A DNA stretch of 64,000 nt, taken from contig VWZP01008268.1 in assembly GCA_013396995.1 (NCBI GenBank), forward strand, positions 642,112 through 706,111, read 5' to 3'. Each line of letters opens with the position of its first letter. Position 1 is the first letter of the stretch. Source of the DNA: Dicaeum eximium (taxonomy: Eukaryota > Chordata > Aves > Passeriformes > Dicaeidae). The notes beneath the pieces were generated by a model. The model had not been told where the DNA came from. It searched no databases and saw nothing but the letters and a program-made list of their open reading frames with translations. Below, one piece after another: positions 36,555 to 49,923 of the stretch. The translations under genes and the position numbers were made by a program.

Positions 36555-39500
36555 GTCACAGTGCTTTTTGGACACAGCATGAAAAGTTAATGACAACTGT
36601 TTACGTTTCTTCAAGGATACTCATATTAAAACTTGTTTGCAAATAAAAATATGCTGTTTATAAAAAAGCATAGGCAGTATCCTAAAAAAAAAATCCAAGA
36701 GCTTTTTTCTCTTATTTGGCCTCTCACAATCACAATTTTTCCTAAGCCTCATCCACCCTACAAATTGGTTGAGACTTCCTTCCACAATCACACAACTCCA
36801 GTGAGACCTCAGAAAGGGAAACCTTTGAAAAATGGTGGTTTTGTCAATTTTTAAGAAAGCAGGACTAATCACATGACAGAAAACTAGAATTTTTCAATTA
36901 CCTGCAGAGCACTAACTGTGTACCTGTAATTCCTTGATAAATCAGAAACACATCATCTTGGACTGCTATTCAAATTTCATTACAATTTACCATGAAATTA
37001 AATCATTTAACACTAGCAAGGATAATTTGAAGAGTTTTCTTCTGCTTTGTTTTATGCTCTGCAAACTTCAACTTATTCTGACTACCATATAAATCAAAAA
37101 GGAATTTCCTTCTAACTGTTGGCAGTGCTTTCCACCTGCAGAAGATTGTCCAGTTCCAGCAACTTTGGTGACATTTGCATGCAGTATTTCAAAAGCATGA
37201 CACCAGCTTCATTGCCCTCAAAAAATACTCATAGACACCCATTAGTGCCCTCAGTTGTTCAATGACTTTTATGCAAGCATAAATTAATAAATTAATCTAG
37301 CATCATCATAAAGAAACCTTAACCTTAAAAGCCAAGTTTTTTTGCAACAGTACTCTGAATAATAGATTATTACTGTTATTAAATGAAGGGGAAGTTATTT
37401 ATCCTATATAGTCTAAACAAACCCCAAATAGGTTTTCATGTGGGATGCTTCATATAATTAGGATTTGATTCGTCATGCAAAATATTACTGTATCTTACTT
37501 GGAAATAACTAGTTATTTTTGTACAACTATCTTTAAATCTTAGCTGGGATCTTATAAAATGAAACATAATTCCTTCTGATGGTGGTTGTATCCAAACATT
37601 TTGAAAACACTTGCATCTATCTCATGTCAATATAGCATCAGATCAGATGTGTTTTCTGGAAAATAGGTAATTACAGCCATTTAACATGTCCACTTAACCT
37701 GTACGCATTAGCTACCCCCAGGTTTGCTATGAGCTCAAATGATACAGTTTGTAGTTACTGAAAGCTTCCATCTGACTCCACATCTGCTAGAAGTGCATCC
37801 TTTTCCACAGTACCCTGGTTCACTGATAAACTGGCGATGTGCTTAGTCTGAGCTGTTAAAACCAAACATCTTTCACACATTCCTAGCACTTGGGGGTTTG
37901 GTTTTGACACTTGAGAAAGTCATTTGCTGCCTTTGCACAGTAGTCTTTTTTACTTCAGCTTGAGAAAAATATCACCTTCTGTCTATGCAAAAGAAGCAAA
38001 AAATAAATACTTGAACAGGAGGCTTCAGGAAATAGTGTTAATTAAAGCAGCATGTTACAAAAAATTAGTGGCACAATATCAACGCCTACTAGAAGAGAGA
38101 ACAAGAGTTTGTGAACACCATTTCCCTTTTCTTTTCGGGAGCTCATTTACAGCCTGATTTTCAGCTGCAACCTCACATGCAGCTCACAAGCACTGAGAGC
38201 TGCAGCTGTGTATTCAGCACAATTGAAAATAAGGCTGCAGACACCTTCCTGGTGCTCTGTTTATTTACTCTGAAATCCAGGCCTGCTGCCACTGCTCTTT
38301 TTACTTCTTTGAACAAGTGCATTTTAAAGACAAATCTTTAGAAATGCATTAAATATGGATTTCTTGGATGAGTTTAATAACTGAGCTTAAGAGGAATTTT
38401 GACATTAAATTTTTGGAAAGGTCTCTCAGAATACTAACCAGTGCATGCTTAACTGCTTGTTTCCTGTTTGAGGGTCTTATTTTAGGCTGAAATACACCAG
38501 AGGTTTTTTTACTATGTAATTGTTTGTGAATTATGTTATTCACAAATATTACAAAAAATTATATTAAAATTTATTATATTAAATTAAATTCTTATATTAA
38601 ACCATTATATTAAAAATTGGTTTTAGGCAAATCAACAACTATTATAATATTTTTTATATTGTCTGATTATTTATTTTTTGTCAAGACCAAAAATAATCAG
38701 CTAAACTTCTCACATGCAGAAAATATTTTCTAGTATTTACCTCGTCTAGAGGTGAGAGGTGGTGGGTGAGTCAATAATAGGTGAAGGAGCAACCAGAATT
38801 AACATTTCATGGCAGAGAAGTAATAAAAAGAGAGGGGAGAGATGTACTTTAAAAAATAAAATCAAAACTTGTTCACTTCTAAAACATCTGCTGACTAGTA
38901 GTTTTTCAGTAGTGAAAACTACAAAAATTGATGCATTTTATTTTTGTATTATTTGAAAAAAATCAGGTTATTGAAGTTCAGCATGTTAAACAAAATGGTT
39001 TTGCATATTAAGACATGCATTATATTCACTTTGTTTAAATCCATACCTTTGATATAGAAAGATATTAAGGAAGTTATGTAGTGCATGTCAAAATATTAAT
39101 TCCAAATTCTGCATTTGTAATTTAGCTACTTATTACTCATTATCACTCTACTTCAAAATCAACATAAGAGTCACAAGACAAGGGATTTCCTATTAAAAAT
39201 ATTATAATAGTATGTGGCTCTCTAATAGGGCCATTGCAATCTAATGAACTTGTATATCAACACTGAGATTTAGAGAAGCTGAAAGTAGCACCATCATCAC
39301 TATAAAATCATCATTTATTCTGCATGGACGCTGTGGAATATCTTAGGTCTGTACCCCACTAAGTATACCCATTAATACTGTATTTCAATGTTTAGAAAAA
39401 CTAAAACTTTTCCTATAGGTTACTAGGAGCCAGATTAAAAAAATAAATTCCACCAAGACTGCAACACAAAGCCTATAGCAAGAAAGGATCAACATTTTCC

Positions 39501-42500
39501 TGAACCTTCTTCAGGGAAAACAGATTTCAAACTTGGTTTAAATTTACTGAAAACTTTCAGTCTGCCTGAAAGATATTTTACCAAATAATTCTTAACCTAC
39601 TTTATTGCTGCATAGACATCTACAGAAATAATAATGAGAGTGAGTAAAGAGTTCTACGGTTTTAATTCTTGTTGAAATAAGTATCTGATTAGATGAAAAG
39701 GATTACCATAAGTCTTAGACTTTAAACTGCAATTTGAATTTGTAAACACAGCTGTCTGATATGTCTGCTGTGAGGTAAAATGAAAATAACAATGCTCAGA
39801 TATTACCATACTTTTTTCAAGCCTTAAAAACAGGAAACTCCACAGACTGTCCCAGGAAGACTCTAAATGCAGGACAACTTTGCTGTATTGCAGTGACTAT
39901 TACTAGTCAGGAATCAGAAAGAAGTGAGCTATAATGGCTAGAAATACAGGAGAAGACTGAAAGATAAGAGTTCGCCTTAGCAAAAAAATCTTCTTGTATA
40001 CAAAATACATGTCAAGACAGTAAAAATACCTATTGCTTACTGCACTGTCAATAACCCACTAAGATGGGGAGCTGTCCAATTTGAATCTCTATCAGACAGG
40101 CCTTTTACAAAGTGCCTCCCCTACAACAGAATCACTGGTAATCACATAATCCTTCATCAAGGCAATTTCCCCTTTCTGGTTCTTGGAGAAGCTGAGCATG
40201 TATGAGAAAATGAAACCTAAATGAAAGAGAACGCTATGTAAGGAATTTCACATTTCATATAAGTGAAGGGCAAGCACCCTTGATAATTACTGTCAGAAGG
40301 GTCTTGCCTGAAGGAGTTCCTTGAATTAAAAAAAAAAAAAGGCAGAATATTTCTACAAGCAAGAATAATAAGTGAATTATCAAATTCATATTTTCAACAC
40401 CTTTATTCCCTGTTACTCCCTTCTTTTTTAAACTAATTTAAATATTTTGCCACTTTCATTTGGAATGTCTAACCGATTTGTAGGTTTTTCTGGCAAATTT
40501 GTAGAGTCCTATTAGAACAGCAATAGGCAAACAATTTCCAGATGTGTCAGTACTTTTTCCTGACTTCCTGTACTGTTTCCAGTGCAGTATCCACTGAGTG
40601 ATAGTGAGCACTTCAACTCCTTATCACTTTCTCTCCCTCCTTTGCACCAACAAACTCAAGCACCTTCAGACACTGCACAGGAATCCAGGTAGCAGATTTT
40701 AAAGCAGGAAACATGGAATGCAACAGCAGTTGAAGCATGGAGCAAAAGAAACATGGGAAGCTTCACAGCATCATGGGGGAGCTTTAAGTAACAGACAGCA
40801 ATAATCAGGAAGTGTAGCATTGCATCCTTAAAAAAGGATTAAGAATTTGGGACTGGAAAGTCTCTTGCATATGGTAAGACAACTTTACACAGCAAAATAG
40901 GTGAGACTTCTACCTCCCTCAACTCTTACAGAGTCCCTAAACAGAGCCACACTGACCCACACCACTTAGCCCAACATCCTTTCTCACCAGGAGATATGGA
41001 GACCTCAGGAATTGTTGGCATGTACAGGTTTCTCCTAAGGAACTTTCAATTCTCTGTCTGCTGTAAAGATCAACAGTGTTCTGAGCTGGAGATAATTTAA
41101 CATGTTCTCTTCAAAGGTTTAGTTCCACTATGCTCTTAGGGAAAGACAACACCACACCCACTGCCTATCATGCCTGAAGCCTATGAGCTTGGAGTTGTTT
41201 TCAAATTTCATGTGATCCAGTTGCTTCCAGCTCAAGACAAGCTGACTTTCTCACACCAATAAACCTTTCAGATCCTGGCAGCCCTCTATCCAGTAGTGGC
41301 CCCTTAAGCACAGCATAACATTGCTATGCTCATGACTGGACCACCTTTTTTCATATTTAGGGGGGTCAAACACTTGCATCCATGCTCAAATCCTTAATGC
41401 TCAAAGATCTAAATCTGCTCGTTTCCTTCAGAATGATTTTTTAAGGAAAAAAAAGTCTGCCAATATTTTACTTCTTGTTATCTTTTTCTTTTTACTTTTC
41501 CTTTTTTAAATACCCACTAACTCAGTCTGTTTAAAGTAGTAAATTTCCCCCCATTTCTATACTCAAAATATCACTTCTCAGCTCTCCAGAAACTGAAATT
41601 TTATACAATAATGCATGGAATCAAAAGACATCAATACTATTTATTTACTTGTTAGCTGTTTGTTCAGACAAACTCTCAGTCTTGAAAAACAAGCAAAATA
41701 GCTGAGTTTCTGAGTCTTGTAAGAAACTGAAGAGGAGGTACTGATACTTTGCATGCTCAGGGAGAAGCTAGATTATCTCTACCATATTAAACACTTCTAA
41801 TTCCACCAACAGATGAATCCATGTATCATACTGTACTTGAAGTAACCTTGACAATAATTTGCTACTAGAATCACTCTAAACCCTAGGTCACCAAATATTT
41901 TCAAACTGAGAACAATAAGCATGTATCAAACATACATCCTACACAGAAACAGCATTCACTCAGCATTTCAGTTACCAGTTCTTTGCATCAGTAAGTTTAA
42001 TTCTAAGATCTCAGTTTCTTATCATTGATTCAGCTTTGTATTCTGAAAATAAAATCTTAGTGGCAACTGAAATGCAATTAAAACATTTCAGCATCTAAGG
42101 GAAACATAAAATGGCCGACTAGAATGTAGATGCCTAAATAAATCCATCTTACTGTAAGGGGTTTGAGACATACACCGAGTTCAGCTTTTCAGAAAACTTA
42201 GGCAAATCCTCCTTAGCCCAAATTACCAGAAAGACAGCATATTATCCATGAGGAGACAAATTTCAAAATGCAGGATATCTGGGGACAGGTGGAATATGTT
42301 TTGTTTGGTTTGTTTTTTGTTCTTATTTTCTCTTTTTAATATAAATAGTTTCCCGTATCTTCACAGTGAAAAATTGCAGTAAACTTTCTTTAAAAAATTA
42401 AGAAGTGAAAGCCATGAGCCAAAACAGATAATGAGTTCATTAAACTAGCCACATCCCTTAAGTATTTATGAAACTTGAGAAAAAGCATAAGTTTGTTTTT

Positions 42501-45500
42501 TAAAAAAATCCTTTCCTGCAGCTTTTAATTGCTAATGGGATGATTCTGCCATACTTGTGCATAAATAAATAATGCCAATGTATTACTTTAGCCCCTGAAA
42601 AGGGCCAGGAAAATACAATTATCTCAACAAATGTCGTATCATATTTAACAAATAGTTACAAGCAACCTGGGCACATCCACTATAATTATAGATTTCCCAT
42701 AAGTTATCTATTGTAGCTTTATTCAGCCTTGATATTTTTTAAGACTCAGAAAATAGAAATTTAAATAAATTCAGAACTTTCCTGAAAATAAAATCAGGGC
42801 CACAAGTGCCATTGAACATCAAAACGTACACTTAAAACCTTTCAGAAGCTGGCCCATCTCCCAAAATTTGACACCTGCACATTTGAACAATTTTTGGATC
42901 TACACTACAGCAAAAATTTGTTCATAAATATTTACAAACAATGTGACAGCTGTGCTGAATATATTCATTATTAAAATAAATGCCCTGTACAGTCCTAATG
43001 CTGTAGATACTAACAAAAAGGGAATTTCTGAGCAGTTAAAAATATCTTGCATCACAATAGTATCCACTCAAACTGAAATTTTTACACTAACCATATTGTT
43101 TCTTTTAAACAAATGGTGCTGACTTCCCTAAGGACTATCCTTTTCTTTACTTTAACATTTTCCTCCATCTCATGTTTCAAAAATGCATTTAAGCCGCCTT
43201 TCCAAAAAACCTGAGTATTTCTACTGCCTTGTAAAATCACATTTTCTATCCATTAAAAGCAAAATGTCTGTTGAATAACAGAATAATAGTACCTCTATAG
43301 AGGTAATTGTTACATCTATAAGTGTGTTTACACGTGCTTCACTTCTGCTCTACAAACTGTTCCACCACTCCTTTGCCCTATGATTGATGCAAGGACTGAT
43401 ACAACTTGGACACCTGACTACAATTTATCACCTCAGCACTGATGGTACTCATAGCAGAGGTGGTGCTTGGGCTGTCTCTGTGCATGGCAGGGTCTGTCCC
43501 AACAGCATCCTGTGTATGGTGGCTTCCCCCAGAACAACCCTCCTGCTCATGAAACAATGCCTGTAAGAACATGAAAAATAAATGCCAATTTACTTTTATG
43601 CCAGTGCATAAATAGCTCAACTAATGGGGCTGAATCTCACCCATTCAGAGAGGGAAAAGTGGGCCATGACAGTAATTTTACGTACAATTATTGAAATCAA
43701 CCAGAACTGCAGCAGTGCTTTGCTGTTCAGATAGATTCATGCCGCATTTAGAAATGTCAGAATAGGATACTCAGTTCAATTTCCTGTATGTATATGAACG
43801 GCAGCTCTTTCTTGAATGAATCACTGCTTCCGGAAAGGCATATATGACATGAAATATCTATTTCTGATTTTGAAATTGTCAGCAGAGTATCGTCTGGAAG
43901 CTTTTATATTTTGTAGTGGGCAGTGCTCTGATTGTTCCAAAGGTGTGTTTTTATTAGATATATGTACCATTGGAGTCCCTGGGTGGGCAAGGGTAGGTTG
44001 GATTTGAATCTACACAGGGACTTCACTTACCACGTTCCATCCTGAGCTGCAAACATCTCACTGGTCAGGAGCTGGGCTCTGTGAGGATCAGACCAATGAG
44101 CTGTCTAGACCTGGGAGTTTTGAATTCCCTATTTAAGAAGGCTCTCAACAATAACATATGCTGTTTGTCACATGGAGCTTTGGTGAGTGTGTCATCCCTT
44201 TCTCCAACCATCAACACCATGGAATACATGGCCTCTAAAATTAATAGATGCCAGCTTGCCATCTTTCAACCACAACTCTTGGCATACTTGCCTGTTAGAA
44301 CATCACATCTTACCAAGCCTTTCCTGACACTTGTCAGATGACCTCCTAACTTTCCTCTTTGAAGGGCTGCTGGATTGAGCTTTGTGAGATGCCTGCATGA
44401 CATAGTGTATTTGTTGTCTTTAATGTCACTCTACATTCTAGCATGAGGGCAAAAACCCTCTACAAGAAACAACAGCTATTTTTGAAAAGGTATTTTAGTT
44501 CTTAGTTGGGTTGGTACAGTGGTTTTTTGTGTATATCAGTCTTACAACATTAGATTTTGCTCCTCTATTTTTAACTGCACCATAAGTGCATAAAACCTGC
44601 ACTGCAGTTAAATTATGGAATCAGAAAGCTAAGTCTCAATCAAAACAGACACTTCCCAAACCTCATGAGAGCAGCTACTCAAAACAGTCTGTACAAAGTA
44701 AATTTTGTTACTGGTTTTGAAAGCATTTATCCACAAATCCTGACAGCTGCCAATACTGAAGCTAAGCTTCAGCACACATCCTTGAAGCATCACACAAACA
44801 CTGCCTTTTCAGTACTGCAACAAAATGCATCTATGTGGGAAAAAAAATCTGTAATGTCAGAAGTGTATAGAATATATGAAATTCCTAAAAAGTAAACAGG
44901 CAATGCTTGCAAAAGAACAACATAAAAACCCAAGCAGCCCTAGGCACCTGTAAGATTCAGAAACGTAAGGTGCACTAAAGTCAAGCCTTAAATACAAAAA
45001 GAAAAGATCTTTGGGACAGGGTTTATATTCTTCTGACTCTAAGCACTGTCACACGAAGCCCTTCAATAAGTGCCAGTTATCATACAGTAACAACCCTGCG
45101 TCAAGCTGCTTAACATAGAGTCCTGCTCCTAAAACTATAAAAGCAGTCAGACAATGTATGCACCTACAAAAGCCTTTTAATTTCAGAAAGGAAACAGCCT
45201 CTGCAAATAGGCATTCTTGGTGGCCAGCAAGTTTAAGTCTCCTACAGTGTTACTTATGCAGATTTTGTAAAAAGGTGTGTTCAATGAATTTAAAATAGAG
45301 TAAGACATTGAACAGAGAAAACTTACTAATGTAGCAGATGACAACCTAGCAAGATACTTAGCTGAGGATAGTGTTTCACTATCTGTGAAAAGACCTTCTG
45401 ATATATGGAATGGAGCCCACTTTAATAAATAAACTGCCATCAGTTTCTGAGTGTGGCTTGGTTTGGTTCTTTTACTATCATGTTAGCACTTACTCTATCA

Positions 45501-46920
45501 GTCATATGAAACATGAAAGACTAATGCAAATGATACATTTTCTTCTCTGCATATTTTAAAGGGGTTTTTAATTCCCTGATTTCTCAGTTGTTAGCTAGCA
45601 GATAAATATCATGGGTTTCTTCCTCTGAAACGTGCCAGAAAACAGAAAGTAATAATTCTCACACAAATTACATTACAGCAATTGTTGGATCCCTTTAAAT
45701 CACAAATTGTGTCAAAAATATGGTAGAACTGGTTTTGTGGTCTATTTGTATATTGTTCAGCAAAAGCATTTTTTATTCAGTTTTTATACGGTGGCACTTG
45801 TCAGTTACAACAACCACAAGGGACTTTACAACCAACTTGAAGAAACATTTCAAGGTTATAACACCAAACATGTTTGAACATGATAAAATCAAATTTGATG
45901 CAATACATTCAGGGCATCCTGCTATGAATTAGTGCATGAAAACATGGCAGAACATTAAAAGCTGCCTGAAAGCTCCTTAGCTCTGCTGCTTTCCAGAATA
46001 TAATTCAGTATGGCAACACACTGGGTTCATGCAGACACTGAAGTGCTGCAGTCCTGTGTGGGGCACATCAAACAGCATGATAATAAATGAAAGCAGTGAC
46101 TAAGCATAAAGCAGTTGGTAGAATAAAGCTATTTTTCGGACCTTTAAACACCATGCCTTACACAATGGGTTGATCCAGATTTCTTTTCTATGTCTCTTTT
46201 TCATAGGGAGCTCTCAACAGCATCCTCTTAATGAAAACCAAGGTGTTCATTTTTATTTAAAAACTTCCTATGATTGCTACCTTTACATTGCAAGATTGTA
46301 TTAAAAATACTTATTAGGCTTTTTAACCCTGCACAGTCGATGGGAATTCAGTATACATAAAAGTTTCCCAAAGACATTAGAGCATGGTTTAAATCCTTGA
46401 GCTTTCCTTAAAAATCTTACAAAATAGGAGAGTTCAGAAAGGCTAACACTACCTTATAAAAATCCCGAATTTTAAATATAGCTCTTTTACCCCCAAATAC
46501 TACTTTTGTGTTTCTCTTTATGGCAAAATAGTAAAGCAGTTTCAGAACAACTGTAAGGGGAAAAAAAAGCTGCAAAAAATCATAGACTAGACATGGAATA
46601 GACTATAGACTTTCACAGAGAATTAATTCAATTATTAAGTTCAATTCACTGACTGGTATCTCTGTCTCAACAGAAATGTTATTTTTCTATTGCATTAAAC
46701 TGTTTATTAGCTAGTAAAAATAAAGCAAAGAAGATAAAATTCTGGTCTATTTTGAATGTATTTGGAAACTCAGTATTCCTTCTTGAAATCTTTATTCAAT
46801 TTCCAGAAAAAGAAATCTACCATCTAAAAATGGCAGTGAAAAAAAAAATACAATTTTATTGGGTACAAACAAAGTTTAAGAAATGTGGGGAGGAAGAGAA
46901 TAAATAGCAGGTTCATTTAC
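36555..46920. other. AT-rich non-coding DNA, no gene recognised
   Basis: Over 10 kb without a recognisable repeat family or gene; 39000-43300 has almost no open frame above 60 codons on either strand. Small frames at 37924-38341 and 44065-44341 have no domain. A GC-richer patch at about 43390-43560 is open on both strands but unrecognised. Confidence 0.5.
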
Positions 46921-49847
46921 CTCTGCTGAAGAGTCAGCAGCAGTACAAAAAGAGTTTGTTACAGAGAGCTCACACCACTCCCAAGGCACCTCGGTAATGT
47001 CAAAGAAACATAGAGGAAGGCCTTAGCCTTCAGCCCAAAAGCTGTTTGTATTATACAGCACCTGCCACAATGGGAATGGTGTCCTCGAGTGCTGCAGCCA
47101 GAAGGAGCAGGAGAAGGAGAACTGAAAGTTCCAGCAGTGTAATTCCTCGAGATTGCCCAGTGCAACACCACCTCTGTTGCTGCTCAGAGGGATGGAAGCC
47201 ATAGCCTAGCTGGAGCAGGAGGGAATGGGCATGGAAAAGCTGACAAGAAAAAGGAGTTAAGGAGTTGTTGCCACAAAAGAAACAGCCAGGTTCTGGTGTG
47301 AAATGCTCCACCATAGTTAAAGCAACCAGCCTAAAATAAAGTAAATCCCTTTAGATCTAAGAAGACGCTGAATTAGCCAAATCTTGCTCAATTGTTTGAA
47401 AACTGGAAATGCTGCAGATCCTACAGTGCAATCCATATACTAATGGATTAGGTTACTCCAATCTTATGACTAAAATGATCAGTATGACTGAACTGCTGAT
47501 TCAGTCTGCTTGTTAAACTTTTCATTAATTAATGCACTCAATTTATTGAAACTTTTTGCTTGAAAGCATTCCACTGAGGCTTCATAATATTCCTCTCATT
47601 TTCTCAGGTATTCTCAATTGTGTTGGCTGTTCAGACATGAAGAGATGCATTTGACAGTTTTATACCTCTCCCATTAAGCAAACTGATGTGTTCTTGTTAA
47701 AAATTAAGGGTAACTGCACACCTCTACTTCTAGGAGCAACACACAAATCATTGCAGAATATACCATACTTTAACTCTTAGGGAAAGGAAGTCATAGCCAT
47801 GAATATTCTATGGAGAAAAATATCTGGTTTCCAGAAAGGGGGGGTGTGCTTGTGGGTTAAAGTTTTATTTAGTGGCTGAAAGGAGTTCCTTCACTCTTTT
47901 TAAAAGGTAGGTGATCATTCACCAATGTCTTAAACTAGATTTACAGATGACATTAACCTTATAGACCACAAAGCTGTTGAGAGTTTTTTTACGAATTATT
48001 TTTGTATTCTAAACCCCTAGCTAGCTAAATATACTTTACACACAGGTGGACCTGGAGACACTTGACACAACAGTGTGGGCTAGAAAACATCGTGTTTCGA
48101 CCTTGTTCAAGTCAACAGACTACAGACCTTTGCCAGTTTACAGCAGGCTGTAAGTTTTATTTCTGCTTTAATAATTACTTTTTGGTTAAGGAGAAGTCCC
48201 AAAAAGCAAACTGCATATGACACTTCTAACATACCAATTTACTTAGAATACCTACCTTGAGTAGCTATCAAAATGAACTTTTTAAGAAGATTAATTTCAC
48301 ACTGGAAATGAAATTGCTTACTATCTTAGAGACATTTTAAAAGTACACTTAAAGCCATACATATGTGAAGGCAAGTGATAAGTGGAATTTCGTCTTTGGA
48401 GGAAAGAGTTTTTACATTTCCCTGCAGGTAAATGAAGGAAATACTGATGTATAACTAACAGATTATGTGAATCGGAATTTTAAAAAGCCAGGCTGAATTT
48501 AGTACTGTACCCCATGGGGCTTGTTAAAATCTGTGTGAAGACCTATGCATCATCTTCCCCTATCTCAATGGGCTTTAAAGTTCTGATGTAATACTAAACA
48601 ACAAAAACAAAAGATTCTTTAACATGGGAGTATTACAAAAATAACTCCATAAGCAGAGCTGAGCTTTGAGATAAAAGCAGTGCACACCCCTCTTGTGCAC
48701 CTTTGCTAGGAGTTGGAGCCCGTCAGCATAAATGGCTTGTGCTCACAGATATGCAGGAGGAGCCCCAGTGTCCTCCTGCCTCCAATTTTAGGGAAGCAGA
48801 GGTACTTGCCAAGCTGCTGAGCAATGTGCCTAGGAAAGATGCTGTGTGCAATGTGGCAAAACTTCACTCAGTTATGCATAGAGCTAACCTGCAGTCAAGC
48901 ATAGTAGGTGAGCACTATAGATTAACAGGGAAGCCAGAGCAAGGGAAGATAATTCCTTGCTGCTTCTCAAGGGAGGAAGGAGCTGGCATAACCTGTCTCC
49001 CCAACATCAGCACAGATGGGTTTCACTCGTGTATGTGAAGGGCACCAATCCTCTCCCAACTGCAGGTGACTGTCAACAGGCACCATCAGCTCACCTGCCC
49101 ACCGAGACAGAGCAAGGTGTTCCACCCAGAGCTGGGGGCAGCAGATGTCATCACTCTGGCCAGACAGTGCTGCAGCAGGGAGGCTTTGGGGTCTTACTCC
49201 CCTGGCCTGGTTGTTAGTACCACGTGGGCTTGCAGGAAATCAGGAAAGTGAGGACAGTGAGAAGTGAAGGAAATAAATGTGAAGAGATGCACCCTTGAAA
49301 AACCTCAGACCCTTCAACAAAACCAAACATAAAGGCTTTTTCAAATAGTTCTGTTGCTGAAAGGCTGCACTTGTAAAAGAGCCTTTGCCTTCTTATCTGT
49401 CCTAGTACTAAAATAGATTTTATTACACTTACTGTTCAAGGTAGATGACAAATAAGCAAGTACACAGATGCTAGTCACACCACAGTAAGCACAGTACACT
49501 GCATGCTTTTTTCATAGACATGAAATTTCTCTGCTAGGCCCAGAGAACTCTTCAGACACAATGTCCCTGACCCTCGCAGAAACTACAATACAAGAAAGAG
49601 AAGAAACCACCCCTCAAGCAACACTACTCGATAGCTACTGAAATGTACATCTTCCTTGCTCTTTTATGAACATTATCTTTCCTGACCTCATTAAAAATCC
49701 CTAATTGAAACAGTCTTATTTGTGTTGTTGTCTGCAAGCAGAACACAGGGTTTTAAACACATCGTGGCATTAAATTAAGTACTAAAATAATTTGCTTTGT
49801 GTGAATTTGCTCTTTAAAATCCTTGCACCTGAAATCAATGGTCAGAT
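46921..49847. other. Non-coding DNA with two GC-richer patches
   Basis: Patches at about 46930-47310 and 48690-49250 are GC-richer than the surroundings. The first has overlapping minus-strand frames (70 and 87 codons); the second has three overlapping plus-strand frames (111, 86 and 61 codons). None shows a known domain. They may be old unclassified repeats. Between them the sequence is ordinary AT-rich DNA. Confidence 0.4.
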
Positions 49848-49859
49848 GCCATCCAGTGG
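49848..49859 (-). promoter_or_regulatory. CTCF-like core, copy 1
   Basis: On the minus strand the sequence reads CCACTGGATGGC, one mismatch from the vertebrate CTCF core CCASYAGRKGGC. It sits 64 bases from a second core in the same orientation. This is a motif match only. Confidence 0.35.
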
Positions 49860-49911
49860 CTGAAGGCAGCGCAGAATTACGATAAAACGGGCGGGCGGGC
49901 TCAACTACGAG

Positions 49912-49923
49912 GACATCTAGTGG
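49912..49923 (-). promoter_or_regulatory. CTCF-like core, copy 2
   Basis: The minus strand reads CCACTAGATGTC, one mismatch from the CTCF core. Between the two cores is a CpG-containing stretch with GGGCGGGCGGGC at about 49889-49900, unusual in this AT-rich window. Confidence 0.35.

Noticed and set aside
47051..47314. Minus-strand frame containing GITLLELSVLLLLLLLAAAL, which resembles a bacterial type IV pilin leader plus membrane helix.
   Set aside because: The host sequence is a bird. The leucine run comes from a low-complexity GAG/AGG-rich stretch on the plus strand, and no other prokaryotic feature is present.
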